Shown here: in pieces, positions 1 to 6,682 of the stretch
Layout: each line of letters begins with the position of its first letter
How positions within the stretch are numbered: position 1 is the first letter of the stretch
Assembly: GCA_036379935.1 (NCBI GenBank)
Contig: DASVFT010000110.1
Span: 1 to 15,268 of the forward strand
Direction: 5' to 3'
Source of the DNA: JAOPZW01 sp036379935
Lineage (GTDB): Bacteria; Actinomycetota; Thermoleophilia; Solirubrobacterales; Solirubrobacteraceae
DNA length: 15,268 bases
Position numbers and translations under genes: made by a program
Notes under the pieces: model-generated
Seen by the model: only the letters and a program-made list of their open reading frames with translations
Told to the model about the DNA's origin: nothing
The model's database searches: none

Positions 1-1158
1 CTACCCGCCCTCGCCGAGGGCGGCCGCCAGCTCCTCGTCGCGTCCTGAGAGCGCTCCGTCGAGCTTGCGGTCCAGCGCTCGCGCCAGCCGCGCGCCGATC
101 TCGGGGCCCTCGGGGACGCCCGCGGCCAGCAGGTCGTGACCGTCGATCTCGAGGCGCACGTGGCGCAGCTCGTCGAGCCAGCGGCGGGCGTTCTCGCCGC
201 CGGCGAGGGCGACGGCCTCGACCGGCGCGCCGCGCGCCGCCCGCGCGATCTCGGCGTTCGTGCGCGCGGCGCGCAGAGGCGCGCCGGTCGCGGCGCGCGA
301 GGCGGCGGCGACCAGATCGCGCTCGGCCGCCGTGAAGCCCATGTCGTCCAGCCATCGCAGCAGCGCGCGGACGTCCATGCCCGCCGTGCAGGCGGCGAGC
401 GTCAGCAGGTCCGCGCGTCCGTCTTCGGGCAGCAGGTCCAGCGCGGGCGCCAGGGCCCGAGGGCGCGGATCGAAGCCCTCCGGCAGGTAGGCGGGATTGA
501 GGTCGTGCACGGCCACGAGCGCGGCGGGCGGATCGGGCTCGCGCAGGGCCAGGCGCAGCTCGGCGCCGAGGCGGTCGCCGCTCACGGTCGAGGGATCGGC
601 CGCGCCGGCCAGCGCGCGGGTGTGCTCCTCCACCGTGAAGCGAAGGCGCGCCGCGTAGCGGGCCAGCCGCCACACGCGCGTGGGATCGTCGACGAAGGAG
701 GCGTCGTGCAGGACGCGCAGCACGCCTTCGCCGAGGTCCTCGAGGGCGCCGTCGACCGCGGTCAGCGTGCCGTCGAGCCCGAGCGCGATGGCGTTGACGG
801 TGACGTCGCGGCGGCGCAGGTCCTCGTCGAGCGTGGCGGGCCGGACGTCGGGCAGCGCACCGGGGTGCGCGTAGGTCTCCGCGCGGGCGCGCACGAGATC
901 GAACGCGCAGGCGCCGGCGCGGACGCGCGCGGTCCCGAAGCGGTCGTGGGCGGTGATCTCGCCGCCCAAGCGCGCCGCCGCGGCGTCGACGTCGCCCTCG
1001 ACGACGAGGTCGAGCTCGCGTGGCGTGCGCTCGAGCAGCAGGTCGCGGACGGCCCCCCCGACCAGGCGCACGGCCGGGTCGGCGGCGAAGGCGCGCAGCA
1101 GCAGCGCGCCGCACGGATCGGCGCGCAACGCGTCCAGGGCGCCCTGCGAGCTGCGCAT
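1..1158 (-). CDS. CCA-adding enzyme / poly(A) polymerase-family tRNA nucleotidyltransferase (class II)
   Basis: Predicted class II nucleotidyltransferase that adds or repairs the 3' CCA end of tRNAs (or adds A residues) in the cytoplasm. The 385-residue product starts at the ATG ending at 1158 and its stop codon is the first three bases of the window. Visible motifs are LVGGAVRDLLL (about residues 32-42), the metal-site strand RELDLVVEGD (47-56), the RRRDVTVNAIA motif (116-126), DPTRVWRLARYAARLRF (158-174, the family's DP.R..R..RFA.RL.F motif) and a C-terminal GVPEGPEIG helix start. The usual D-x-D of the catalytic strand reads E48-L-D50, a conservative change. No HD domain is seen. The frame stays open upstream to 1377, but residues before MRSSQG look non-coding and would overlap the divergent gene. 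CCA-adding versus A-adding specificity cannot be told by eye. Confidence 0.88.
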   Translation of the reverse strand: MRSSQGALDALRADPCGALLLRAFAADPAVRLVGGAVRDLLLERTPRELDLVVEGDVDAAAARLGGEITAHDRFGTARVRAGACAFDLVRARAETYAHPGALPDVRPATLDEDLRRRDVTVNAIALGLDGTLTAVDGALEDLGEGVLRVLHDASFVDDPTRVWRLARYAARLRFTVEEHTRALAGAADPSTVSGDRLGAELRLALREPDPPAALVAVHDLNPAYLPEGFDPRPRALAPALDLLPEDGRADLLTLAACTAGMDVRALLRWLDDMGFTAAERDLVAAASRAATGAPLRAARTNAEIARAARGAPVEAVALAGGENARRWLDELRHVRLEIDGHDLLAAGVPEGPEIGARLARALDRKLDGALSGRDEELAAALGEGG

Positions 1159-1172
1159 CGCGCAATCCAACC

Positions 1173-1178
1173 ACGCTA
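1173..1178 (-). promoter_or_regulatory. Putative -10 box for the nucleotidyltransferase gene
   Basis: Reading the minus strand, TAGCGT (TANNNT) lies 14 nt before the ATG at 1158. It shares its TA step with the plus-strand box at 1177-1182, so the 31-bp gap between the divergent genes would carry two back-to-back -10 elements. No convincing -35 hexamer is seen. Inferred from pattern only. Confidence 0.35.
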
Positions 1179-1182
1179 CCCT
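1177..1182 (+). promoter_or_regulatory. Putative -10 box giving a leaderless transcript of the PQQ-repeat gene
   Basis: TACCCT (TANNNT) is followed by exactly 7 nt and then the ATG at 1190. That spacing would put the transcription start at or next to the A of the ATG. No Shine-Dalgarno sequence lies between. The same geometry recurs at other gene starts in the window. Confidence 0.5.
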
Positions 1183-1189
1183 CGCGGGC

Positions 1190-2788
1190 ATGTTCCCGCG
1201 CCCGCGCGGCCGATGGCGCTGGCTTGCGCTCGGGGGCGCGATCTGCCTGCTGACCGCGGGCGCCGCGGCGGCGATCCTCGTGACATCGCAGCCTGGCGAC
1301 GTGTCGCATCCGGACGTCGAGTTCACCGACACGCAGGCTTCGCCCCCCGCGACGACGCCACGCGAGCCCGGCGACACCGAGCATCCGATGAGTGACCAGT
1401 TCGCCTGGCCCGAGTTCGGCTACACCAAGCAGCGCACGCGCTACCTGCCGCTCGGCGCCCCGCTGCGCCCCCCGTTCGTGACGCAGTGGAGCGTGTCGGG
1501 CAGCATCCTCATCGAGTTCCCGCCGGTGCTGTGCGGCCGCGCGTTGTACGTCCAGAAGAACAACGCCGCGATCTACAAGATCAGCCGCCTCACGGGCCGC
1601 GTGCGCTGGAGGCGCAAGGTCGGCTACCTGGCCGCGTCGTCGCCCGCGTGCGCCGGCACCAGCCTCTACGCCGTGGTCCTGGAGCGCGGCAAGGGCATCG
1701 ATGCCGGACGCGTGATGGCCCTCGACACCAAGAACGGCCGCGTGCGCTGGTCGCGCAAGCTGCCCTCGCGGGCGGAGTCCTCACCGCTGGTGGCCAGCGG
1801 GCGCCTGTACTTCGGCACCGAGGACGGCACCGTCTACGCGCTGCGGGCGAGCGACGGCGCCGTGCGCTGGCGGTACAAGGCCGACGGCGCGGTCAAGGGC
1901 GGTCTGGCCCTCGACCAGGGGCGGCTGTTCTTCGGCGACTACGGGGGCAAGATGCACGCGATCCGCCAGCGCGACGGCTCGCAGATCTGGGAGACCTCCG
2001 GTGCGGGCAGCGCCTTCGGCCTGAGGTCCGGCAGCTTCTACTCGACGCCCGCCGCGGCCTACGGGCGCGTGTACATCGGCTCGCTCGACGGCTTCGTCTA
2101 CTCCTTCGCGGCGTCGAGCGGCAAGCTCGCGTGGCGCCACAAGACGGGTGGCTACGTGTACTCGTCGCCGGCGGTGGCCAGCGTCCCGGGCCTGGGCCCG
2201 ACCGTGTACATCGGCTCCTACGACGGCCACCTCTACGCCTTCGACGCGCGCTCGGGCCGCGTGCGCTGGGCGCGCAACGCGGGCGGCAAGATCTCGGGCG
2301 CGCCGGTGGTGGTGGGCGACCTGGTCTTCTACTCCAACCTGTCGCGCCGGTCGTCGGGGGCCGTGGGCGCCGCCACCGGCAGCCTCGTGTGGTCCACCGG
2401 CCGCGGCGCCTTCAACCCGGCGATCTCCGACGGCCGCCGGCTGTACTTCGTCGGCTACTCGAGCGTCTTCATGCTCTCGAGCCCGCGTCAGGCCAGGCGC
2501 GACGAGCGCGCCCGCATGCGCCTGGCCGAGGCGGCCGGCGTGGGCCAGGCGCGCGCTCGGCGCACGGCCGCCCACAAGCGCGCCCAGCGCGAGCGCGTGC
2601 GCAAGCGCAAGGTAGCCCGCCGCGTGGCCAGGCGCCGCGCCGCGCTGCACCGCAACGCGCGCATGCGCCGCCAGCACCGCAGGGTCTGCTTCCGCAGCCA
2701 TGGCCGTACCGTCTGCCGCGTCCCCCGCCCGCTGGTCTGCGTCAAGCGCCACGACGGGCGCACGATCTGCCGGCCGCGCAAGCGCTGA
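1190..2788 (+). CDS. Membrane-anchored PQQ-type beta-propeller protein with basic, Cys-containing tail
   Basis: The 532-residue product is predicted to be exported. It has a short Arg-rich start (residues 1-10), one hydrophobic segment (about 11-33, signal anchor or signal peptide), then a Pro/Thr-rich linker. Residues about 95-430 form a beta-propeller of PQQ/BamB-like repeats: G-R-V-R-W appears three times (137-141, 184-188, 357-361), with related strands at 224-228, 263-267 and 311-315, alternating with LYFGTEDGTVYAL-like blades. The tail, about 433-532, is dominated by Arg and Lys and ends in two similar Cys pairs (C500/C509 and C517/C527). The start was chosen at 1190 because the hydrophobic segment follows directly and a TANNNT box sits 7 nt upstream; the open frame before it is antisense to the neighbouring gene. 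Such propellers serve as scaffolds or quinone-dehydrogenase folds; no catalytic residues are identified, so a scaffold or binding role is more likely. Function unknown. Confidence 0.85.
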   Translation: MFPRPRGRWRWLALGGAICLLTAGAAAAILVTSQPGDVSHPDVEFTDTQASPPATTPREPGDTEHPMSDQFAWPEFGYTKQRTRYLPLGAPLRPPFVTQWSVSGSILIEFPPVLCGRALYVQKNNAAIYKISRLTGRVRWRRKVGYLAASSPACAGTSLYAVVLERGKGIDAGRVMALDTKNGRVRWSRKLPSRAESSPLVASGRLYFGTEDGTVYALRASDGAVRWRYKADGAVKGGLALDQGRLFFGDYGGKMHAIRQRDGSQIWETSGAGSAFGLRSGSFYSTPAAAYGRVYIGSLDGFVYSFAASSGKLAWRHKTGGYVYSSPAVASVPGLGPTVYIGSYDGHLYAFDARSGRVRWARNAGGKISGAPVVVGDLVFYSNLSRRSSGAVGAATGSLVWSTGRGAFNPAISDGRRLYFVGYSSVFMLSSPRQARRDERARMRLAEAAGVGQARARRTAAHKRAQRERVRKRKVARRVARRRAALHRNARMRRQHRRVCFRSHGRTVCRVPRPLVCVKRHDGRTICRPRKR

Positions 2789-2812
2789 TCCGGCGCCTCG
2801 CCTGACTGGGAG

Positions 2813-3568
2813 CTACCCCCGGCGCACGGCGATGCCCGCCGCGGCCAGGTGCTCCTTGGCCTCGCCGACGGTGTGCTGGCCGTAGTGGAAGATCGAGGCG
2901 CAGAGCGCGGCATCGGCTCCGCAGCGCAGCGCCTCCGCCAGGTGCTCGAGCGTGCCGGCGCCGCCCGAGGCGATGACCGGCACGGCCACCGCGCCGGCCA
3001 CCGCCGCCGTGAGGGGGAGGTCGTAGCCGTCGCTGGTGCCGTCGCGATCCATGCTCGTGAGCAGGATCTCGCCGGCCCCGCGCTCGACGCCCTCGCGCGC
3101 CCAGGCCACCGCGTCGCGGCCGGTCGCCGTCCGCCCGCCGGCGACGAACACGTCCCACCCGTCGCCCCCGTCCTTGGCGTCGATGGCCAGGACGATGCAC
3201 TGCGCGCCGAACCGGTCGGCCAGCTCGTCGACGAGCTCGGGACGGGCCACCGCGGCCGAGTTGACGCTGATCTTGTCGGCGCCCGCGTCGAGCACCGCCT
3301 GCGCGTCGGCCACCGAGCGGATGCCGCCGCCGATCGTGAAGGGGACGAACACGTTGTCGGCGGTCCGCCGCGCCAGCGCCACCATCGTGTCGCGCTTCTC
3401 GTGCGTGGCGGTGATGTCGAGGAAGACGAGCTCGTCGGCGCCCTCCGCGTCGTAGCGCTCGGCCAGCTCCACGGGATCGCCGGCGTCGCGGATGTCGACG
3501 AAGTTCGTCCCCTTGACGACGCGCCCAGCGTCGACGTCCAGGCACGGGATCACGCGCTTGAGGTGCAC
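2813..3568 (-). CDS. hisF: Imidazole glycerol phosphate synthase, cyclase subunit HisF
   Basis: HisF pairs with HisH. It uses ammonia from the glutaminase subunit to convert PRFAR into imidazole glycerol phosphate and AICAR, linking histidine and purine synthesis in the cytoplasm. The 251-residue (beta-alpha)8 barrel starts with RVIPCLDV. Both catalytic aspartates are in place (D11 in CLDVD, D130 in LAIDAKDG), and phosphate-binding loops are seen at TIGGGIRS (78-85) and ASGGAGT. The GTG start at 3568 gives the normal family N-terminus. It lies 9 bp after the aminotransferase stop and is the last gene of the his operon, converging on the PQQ-repeat gene with 24 bp between stops. A TAGCCT box overlapping the upstream stop codon may give it a promoter of its own. 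Confidence 0.97.
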   Translation of the reverse strand: MHLKRVIPCLDVDAGRVVKGTNFVDIRDAGDPVELAERYDAEGADELVFLDITATHEKRDTMVALARRTADNVFVPFTIGGGIRSVADAQAVLDAGADKISVNSAAVARPELVDELADRFGAQCIVLAIDAKDGGDGWDVFVAGGRTATGRDAVAWAREGVERGAGEILLTSMDRDGTSDGYDLPLTAAVAGAVAVPVIASGGAGTLEHLAEALRCGADAALCASIFHYGQHTVGEAKEHLAAAGIAVRRG

Positions 3569-3574
3569 CGTGCC

Positions 3575-3580
3575 AGGCTA
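3575..3580 (-). promoter_or_regulatory. Putative internal -10 box for leaderless hisF
   Basis: On the minus strand TAGCCT is followed by 6 nt and the GTG of hisF. Its first three bases are the TAG stop of the aminotransferase gene. The surrounding 9-mer GGCTAGCCT is identical to the one before the HD-domain gene at 10824-10832. A stop codon must occur here anyway, which lowers its weight as independent evidence. Confidence 0.35.
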
Positions 3581-4720
3581 GCCGTCCAGCGCCGCCGCCA
3601 GCCGCGCCACGCCCTCCTCGAGGTCGTCGTCGTCCACCGCCAGCGACAGGCGCGCGTGCCCCGCGCCGCGGGCGCCGAAGCCCTCGCCGGGGGCCACCGC
3701 GACTCGATGCTCGGCCAGCAGGCTCTCGACGGTGAGGCCGTCCGGCAGCGGCCACCAGGCGTAGAACGTCCCCTCGGGCGCGGGCACGCCGAGCCGCGAG
3801 ACCAGCAGCTCGCGCCGGCGGCGGTAGACCTCGAACCGCTCGGCGACGTGGCTCTGGTCGCCGGTCAGGGCCGCGACCAGCCCGTGTTGGAGCGCCACCG
3901 GGACGCCCGCGATGAGGTGGTCGACGAGCCGGCGCACGCGGCCGACGACCTCGGCGTTGCCGACCACGAAGCCCACGCGCCAGCCGGCCATCCCGTAGAT
4001 CTTCGAAGGCGACCACAGCTCGACGGCGACGTCACGGGCGCCGTCGACCTCGAGCACGCTGCGCGCGCGGGCGCCGTCGAAGGCCAGGAAGCGGTAGGCG
4101 AGGTCGTGCAGCAGCCAGGCGCCGTGCTCGTGCGCCCAGGCCACCGCGGCCTCGAACGTCCCCGGCGCCTCGCACGCCGCGCACGGGTTCGACGGGTAGT
4201 TGAGGACCACGAGCGCGACCGACTGCCCGGCCAGGGCCTCGAGCTCGGGCTGCCATCCGGTCTGCGCGTCGAGCGGCAGCGCCACCGCCCGCGCGTCGAC
4301 GAGGGCCACGGCCGAGAGGTAGTCGGGGTAGCCGGGGTCGGGCAGCGCGATCGCATCTCCGGCCCCGGCGCACGCCATCGCCACAAGCATGATCCCGGTC
4401 TTCGTCCCGGGCACGACGGCGATCTCGGTCTCGGGGTCGAGGGCGACGCCGCTGTCGAGCCGGTAGCGCTCGGCGATCGCGGCCGTGAGCTCCGGACGAC
4501 CCTGGAAGGGCGGATAGCCGTGCATGCCGCCCGCGTCCTCGAGCGCGGCGCGCAGGGCGTCGAGGGCCACGGCCGGCGGCGGGAGATCGGGGTTGCCGCG
4601 CCCCAGGTCGATCAACCGCGGTCCGGGCCGCCCGCGCGCGGCCGCCGCGGCGGCGACGATCCGCGTGAAGTACTGCTCGGGGAGCCGAGCGAAGAGGTCG
4701 GGCGCCGGGCCGCCGCTCAT
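3578..4720 (-). CDS. PLP-dependent class I/II aminotransferase in the his operon (candidate functional HisC)
   Basis: Fold-type I aminotransferase of 380 residues. The Schiff-base lysine is K240 in SPSKIYGMAGWRVGF (237-251). Other cofactor residues are N178 (NYPSNP), D206 and Y209, with R357 (ARLSL) as the likely substrate-carboxylate arginine. The N-terminal pattern LGRGNPDLPPP and HGYPPFQGRPEL resembles aspartate / LL-diaminopimelate / succinyl-DAP aminotransferase groups more than textbook HisC. The ATG overlaps the hisA stop by 4 bp (ATGA) and hisF follows 9 bp after its stop. No other aminotransferase is in the cluster, so the simplest inference is that it transaminates imidazole acetol phosphate to histidinol phosphate. 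A diaminopimelate or general amino-acid role remains possible, and could fit the murA at the operon head. Family is firm, substrate is not. Confidence 0.85.
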   Translation of the reverse strand: MSGGPAPDLFARLPEQYFTRIVAAAAAARGRPGPRLIDLGRGNPDLPPPAVALDALRAALEDAGGMHGYPPFQGRPELTAAIAERYRLDSGVALDPETEIAVVPGTKTGIMLVAMACAGAGDAIALPDPGYPDYLSAVALVDARAVALPLDAQTGWQPELEALAGQSVALVVLNYPSNPCAACEAPGTFEAAVAWAHEHGAWLLHDLAYRFLAFDGARARSVLEVDGARDVAVELWSPSKIYGMAGWRVGFVVGNAEVVGRVRRLVDHLIAGVPVALQHGLVAALTGDQSHVAERFEVYRRRRELLVSRLGVPAPEGTFYAWWPLPDGLTVESLLAEHRVAVAPGEGFGARGAGHARLSLAVDDDDLEEGVARLAAALDG

Positions 4721-5457
4721 GCCTGGCCGCGACGCGGCTCGAGTGCCTCCTGGGCCTCGCGCACGGTGAAGCGCCCTTCGTACAGCGCCTTGCCGACGAT
4801 CACGCCACCGAGGTTGACCTGGCGCAGGTCGCGCAGCGTGCGCAGGTGCTCGAGCGTGCCGATCCCGCCCGAGTACAAAAAGCGCCCGCGGACGACGCCG
4901 GCGATCCGGCGCACCTCCTCGGGGTCCGGACCCTGGAGCATGCCGTCCCTGTCGACGTTCGTGTAGACGAACGAGCGCACGCCGCGGTTCTGCAAGCGGT
5001 CGATCACCGACTCGGCCGGCATCTGCGTGGTCTGCTGCCAGCCGGAGGTCGAGATGTTGCCGCCACGGGTGTCGACGGACACGATCACGCGCTCGCGGAA
5101 GGCCCCGAGCACGTCGTCGAGGAAGTCGAGGTCGTTGTAGGCCGCGGTCCCGAGGATGACCCGCTCGGCGCCCGCGCGCAGCGCGTCGCGGACCGCCGGC
5201 AGCGAGCGCAGCCCGCCGCCGTACTGCACCGGGACCGGAAGCTCGTGGGCGATGCGCTCCAGGTGCTCGAGCGACTTCGGCGAGCCCGTCCGCGCGCCGT
5301 CGAGGTCGACGACGTGCAGGAAGCGCGCGCCCGCCTCCACCCAGCCGCGCGCGGCCTGCAGCGGCGAGTCGCGATAGACCGTCTTCTCGTTGAAGTCACC
5401 CTGCACGAGCCGGACGGCCTGGCCCTCGGAGATGTCGATCGCCGGGTAGAGGATCAC
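4717..5457 (-). CDS. hisA: ProFAR isomerase HisA
   Basis: Isomerises N'-5'-phosphoribosylformimino-AICAR ribonucleotide (ProFAR) to PRFAR, the step before the HisF/HisH synthase. The product has 246 residues, the usual length. It begins ILYPAIDISEGQAVRL, with catalytic D8 and the second catalytic aspartate D129 in VSVDTRGG. Phosphate loops are QYGGGLRS (78-85) and YSGGIGT. The GTG start at 5457 lies 2 bp after the hisH stop, and the gene overlaps the aminotransferase start by 4 bp. In some actinobacteria the orthologue (PriA) also does the TrpF reaction; the sequence alone does not let me decide that here. Confidence 0.96.
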   Translation of the reverse strand: MILYPAIDISEGQAVRLVQGDFNEKTVYRDSPLQAARGWVEAGARFLHVVDLDGARTGSPKSLEHLERIAHELPVPVQYGGGLRSLPAVRDALRAGAERVILGTAAYNDLDFLDDVLGAFRERVIVSVDTRGGNISTSGWQQTTQMPAESVIDRLQNRGVRSFVYTNVDRDGMLQGPDPEEVRRIAGVVRGRFLYSGGIGTLEHLRTLRDLRQVNLGGVIVGKALYEGRFTVREAQEALEPRRGQA

Positions 5458-5459
5458 GG

Positions 5460-6092
5460 TCAGGCGGCGACGCGCGCGGAGACCGAGGTGAAGTTGGCCA
5501 GCAGCCGCAGCCCGGCGGCCGACGACTTCTCGGGGTGGAACTGCACGCCGTAGACGTCGCCGCGACCGACGATCGAGGCGAACGGGCCGCCGTAGTCCCC
5601 ACGCCCGAGGACGTCGCTCTCCTCGGCGGGCACGGCCACGAACGAGTGCACGTGGTAGAAGGCCTCGGTCGCGCCAAGGCCCTCCAGCAGCGGCGACTCA
5701 CGCGCGAACGCAACCTCGTTCCAGCCGATGTGCGGGACCTTCAGGGTGGGCGGCTCGGGCTCGAGCGCCACCACCTCGCCGGGCAGCAGCCCCAGCCCGC
5801 GGTCGCCGCCCAGCTCGGTCGAGGACTCGAAGAGCAGCTGCATGCCCAGGCACAGGCCGAGCACCGGCGTGCCCTGCGCCGCGCGCTCGACCACGAGCTC
5901 GTCGAGCCCGCGCTCGCGCATCGCGCGCATCGCGGCCGCGAACGCGCCCACCCCGGGAACGACGAGCCCGTCGGCGGCGCGCAGGGCGTCGTGGTCCGCG
6001 GTCAGCGCCACGCGCGCGCCCACGCGCTCCAGCGCCTTCTCGACGCTGCGGCGGTTGCCCATCCCGTGGTCGACCACCCCGATGAGGGTCAC
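5460..6092 (-). CDS. hisH: Imidazole glycerol phosphate synthase, glutaminase subunit HisH
   Basis: Class I glutamine amidotransferase subunit that releases ammonia from glutamine and channels it to HisF. The product has 210 residues. The catalytic triad is complete: C81 in LGLCLGMQLLF, H186 and E188 in VQFHPEKSS. The N-terminal VVDHGMGN and the oxyanion region PGVGAFAAAM are also present. The GTG start at 6092 overlaps the hisB stop by 4 bp (GTGA), implying translational coupling, and hisA starts 2 bp after its stop. The usual hisH-hisA order is kept, but hisF is displaced by an intervening aminotransferase gene. Confidence 0.97.
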   Translation of the reverse strand: MTLIGVVDHGMGNRRSVEKALERVGARVALTADHDALRAADGLVVPGVGAFAAAMRAMRERGLDELVVERAAQGTPVLGLCLGMQLLFESSTELGGDRGLGLLPGEVVALEPEPPTLKVPHIGWNEVAFARESPLLEGLGATEAFYHVHSFVAVPAEESDVLGRGDYGGPFASIVGRGDVYGVQFHPEKSSAAGLRLLANFTSVSARVAA

Positions 6093-6682
6093 TGCGTCAG
6101 CGTCCCCTTCGTCGACGGCACGCCGGCCTCGCTGGGGTCGATCGCCACCGCGGTGCGCAGCGCCCGCGCAAACGCCTTGAAGGCCGCTTCGATCATGTGG
6201 TGGGCGTTGGTGCCGGTCTCGACGTCGATGTGGAGCGTCAGGCGCGCCGCATTGGCGACGGCGCGGAAGAACTCCTCGGCCAGCTCGTGGTCGAAGCCAC
6301 CGGTGCCGCCGGGCGGCAGGTCGGCGACGAAGTGGCAGAACGGTCGCCCGGAGATGTCGATCGCGCACGAGGCGCGCGCCTCGTCCATGGGGACGTTGGC
6401 GCTGCCGTAGCGGCTGATGCCGGCCCGGTCGCCCAGGGCGCGGTCCAGCGCCTGGCCGAAGACGATGCCGGCGTCCTCGACGGTGTGGTGCGCGCCCGTC
6501 TCGAGGTCGCCGCGGACCTCGACGTCGAGGTCGAGGCGCCCGTGGCGCGCCAGCAGGTCGAGCATGTGGTCCAGGAACCCCACGCCCGTCGAGCGCTGGC
6601 CGGCGCCCGTGCCCTCGAGCGACAGCGCGAGGCTGACGTTGGTCTCCTTGGTCTGGCGCGAGATGTCGGCCGTCCGGCTCAC
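6089..6682 (-). CDS. hisB: Imidazoleglycerol-phosphate dehydratase HisB (monofunctional)
   Basis: Dehydrates imidazole glycerol phosphate to imidazole acetol phosphate. The product has 197 residues, the normal size of the monofunctional enzyme with no fused phosphatase domain. The metal-binding histidine/glutamate motifs are all visible: GFLDHML (35-41), GAHHTVED (63-70), DHELAEEFF (131-139) and TNAHHMIEAAFKA (158-170). The start is GTG at 6682, overlapping the hisD stop by 4 bp; the frame is open further upstream, but only this start gives the conserved RTADISRQTKET N-terminus. Because HisB carries no phosphatase, a separate histidinol-phosphate phosphatase must be encoded outside this window. 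Confidence 0.97.
   Translation of the reverse strand: MSRTADISRQTKETNVSLALSLEGTGAGQRSTGVGFLDHMLDLLARHGRLDLDVEVRGDLETGAHHTVEDAGIVFGQALDRALGDRAGISRYGSANVPMDEARASCAIDISGRPFCHFVADLPPGGTGGFDHELAEEFFRAVANAARLTLHIDVETGTNAHHMIEAAFKAFARALRTAVAIDPSEAGVPSTKGTLTQ

Noticed and set aside
2789..2812. Bidirectional terminator between the convergent PQQ-repeat and hisF genes
   Set aside because: The 24-bp gap shows no convincing stem-loop or T-run.
2849..4966. Long plus-strand open frame (705 codons) antisense to hisF, the aminotransferase and hisA
   Set aside because: Lies opposite three clearly conserved genes, has Arg/Ala/His/Gly-rich composition and no motif. Such frames arise freely in GC-rich DNA with few stop codons.
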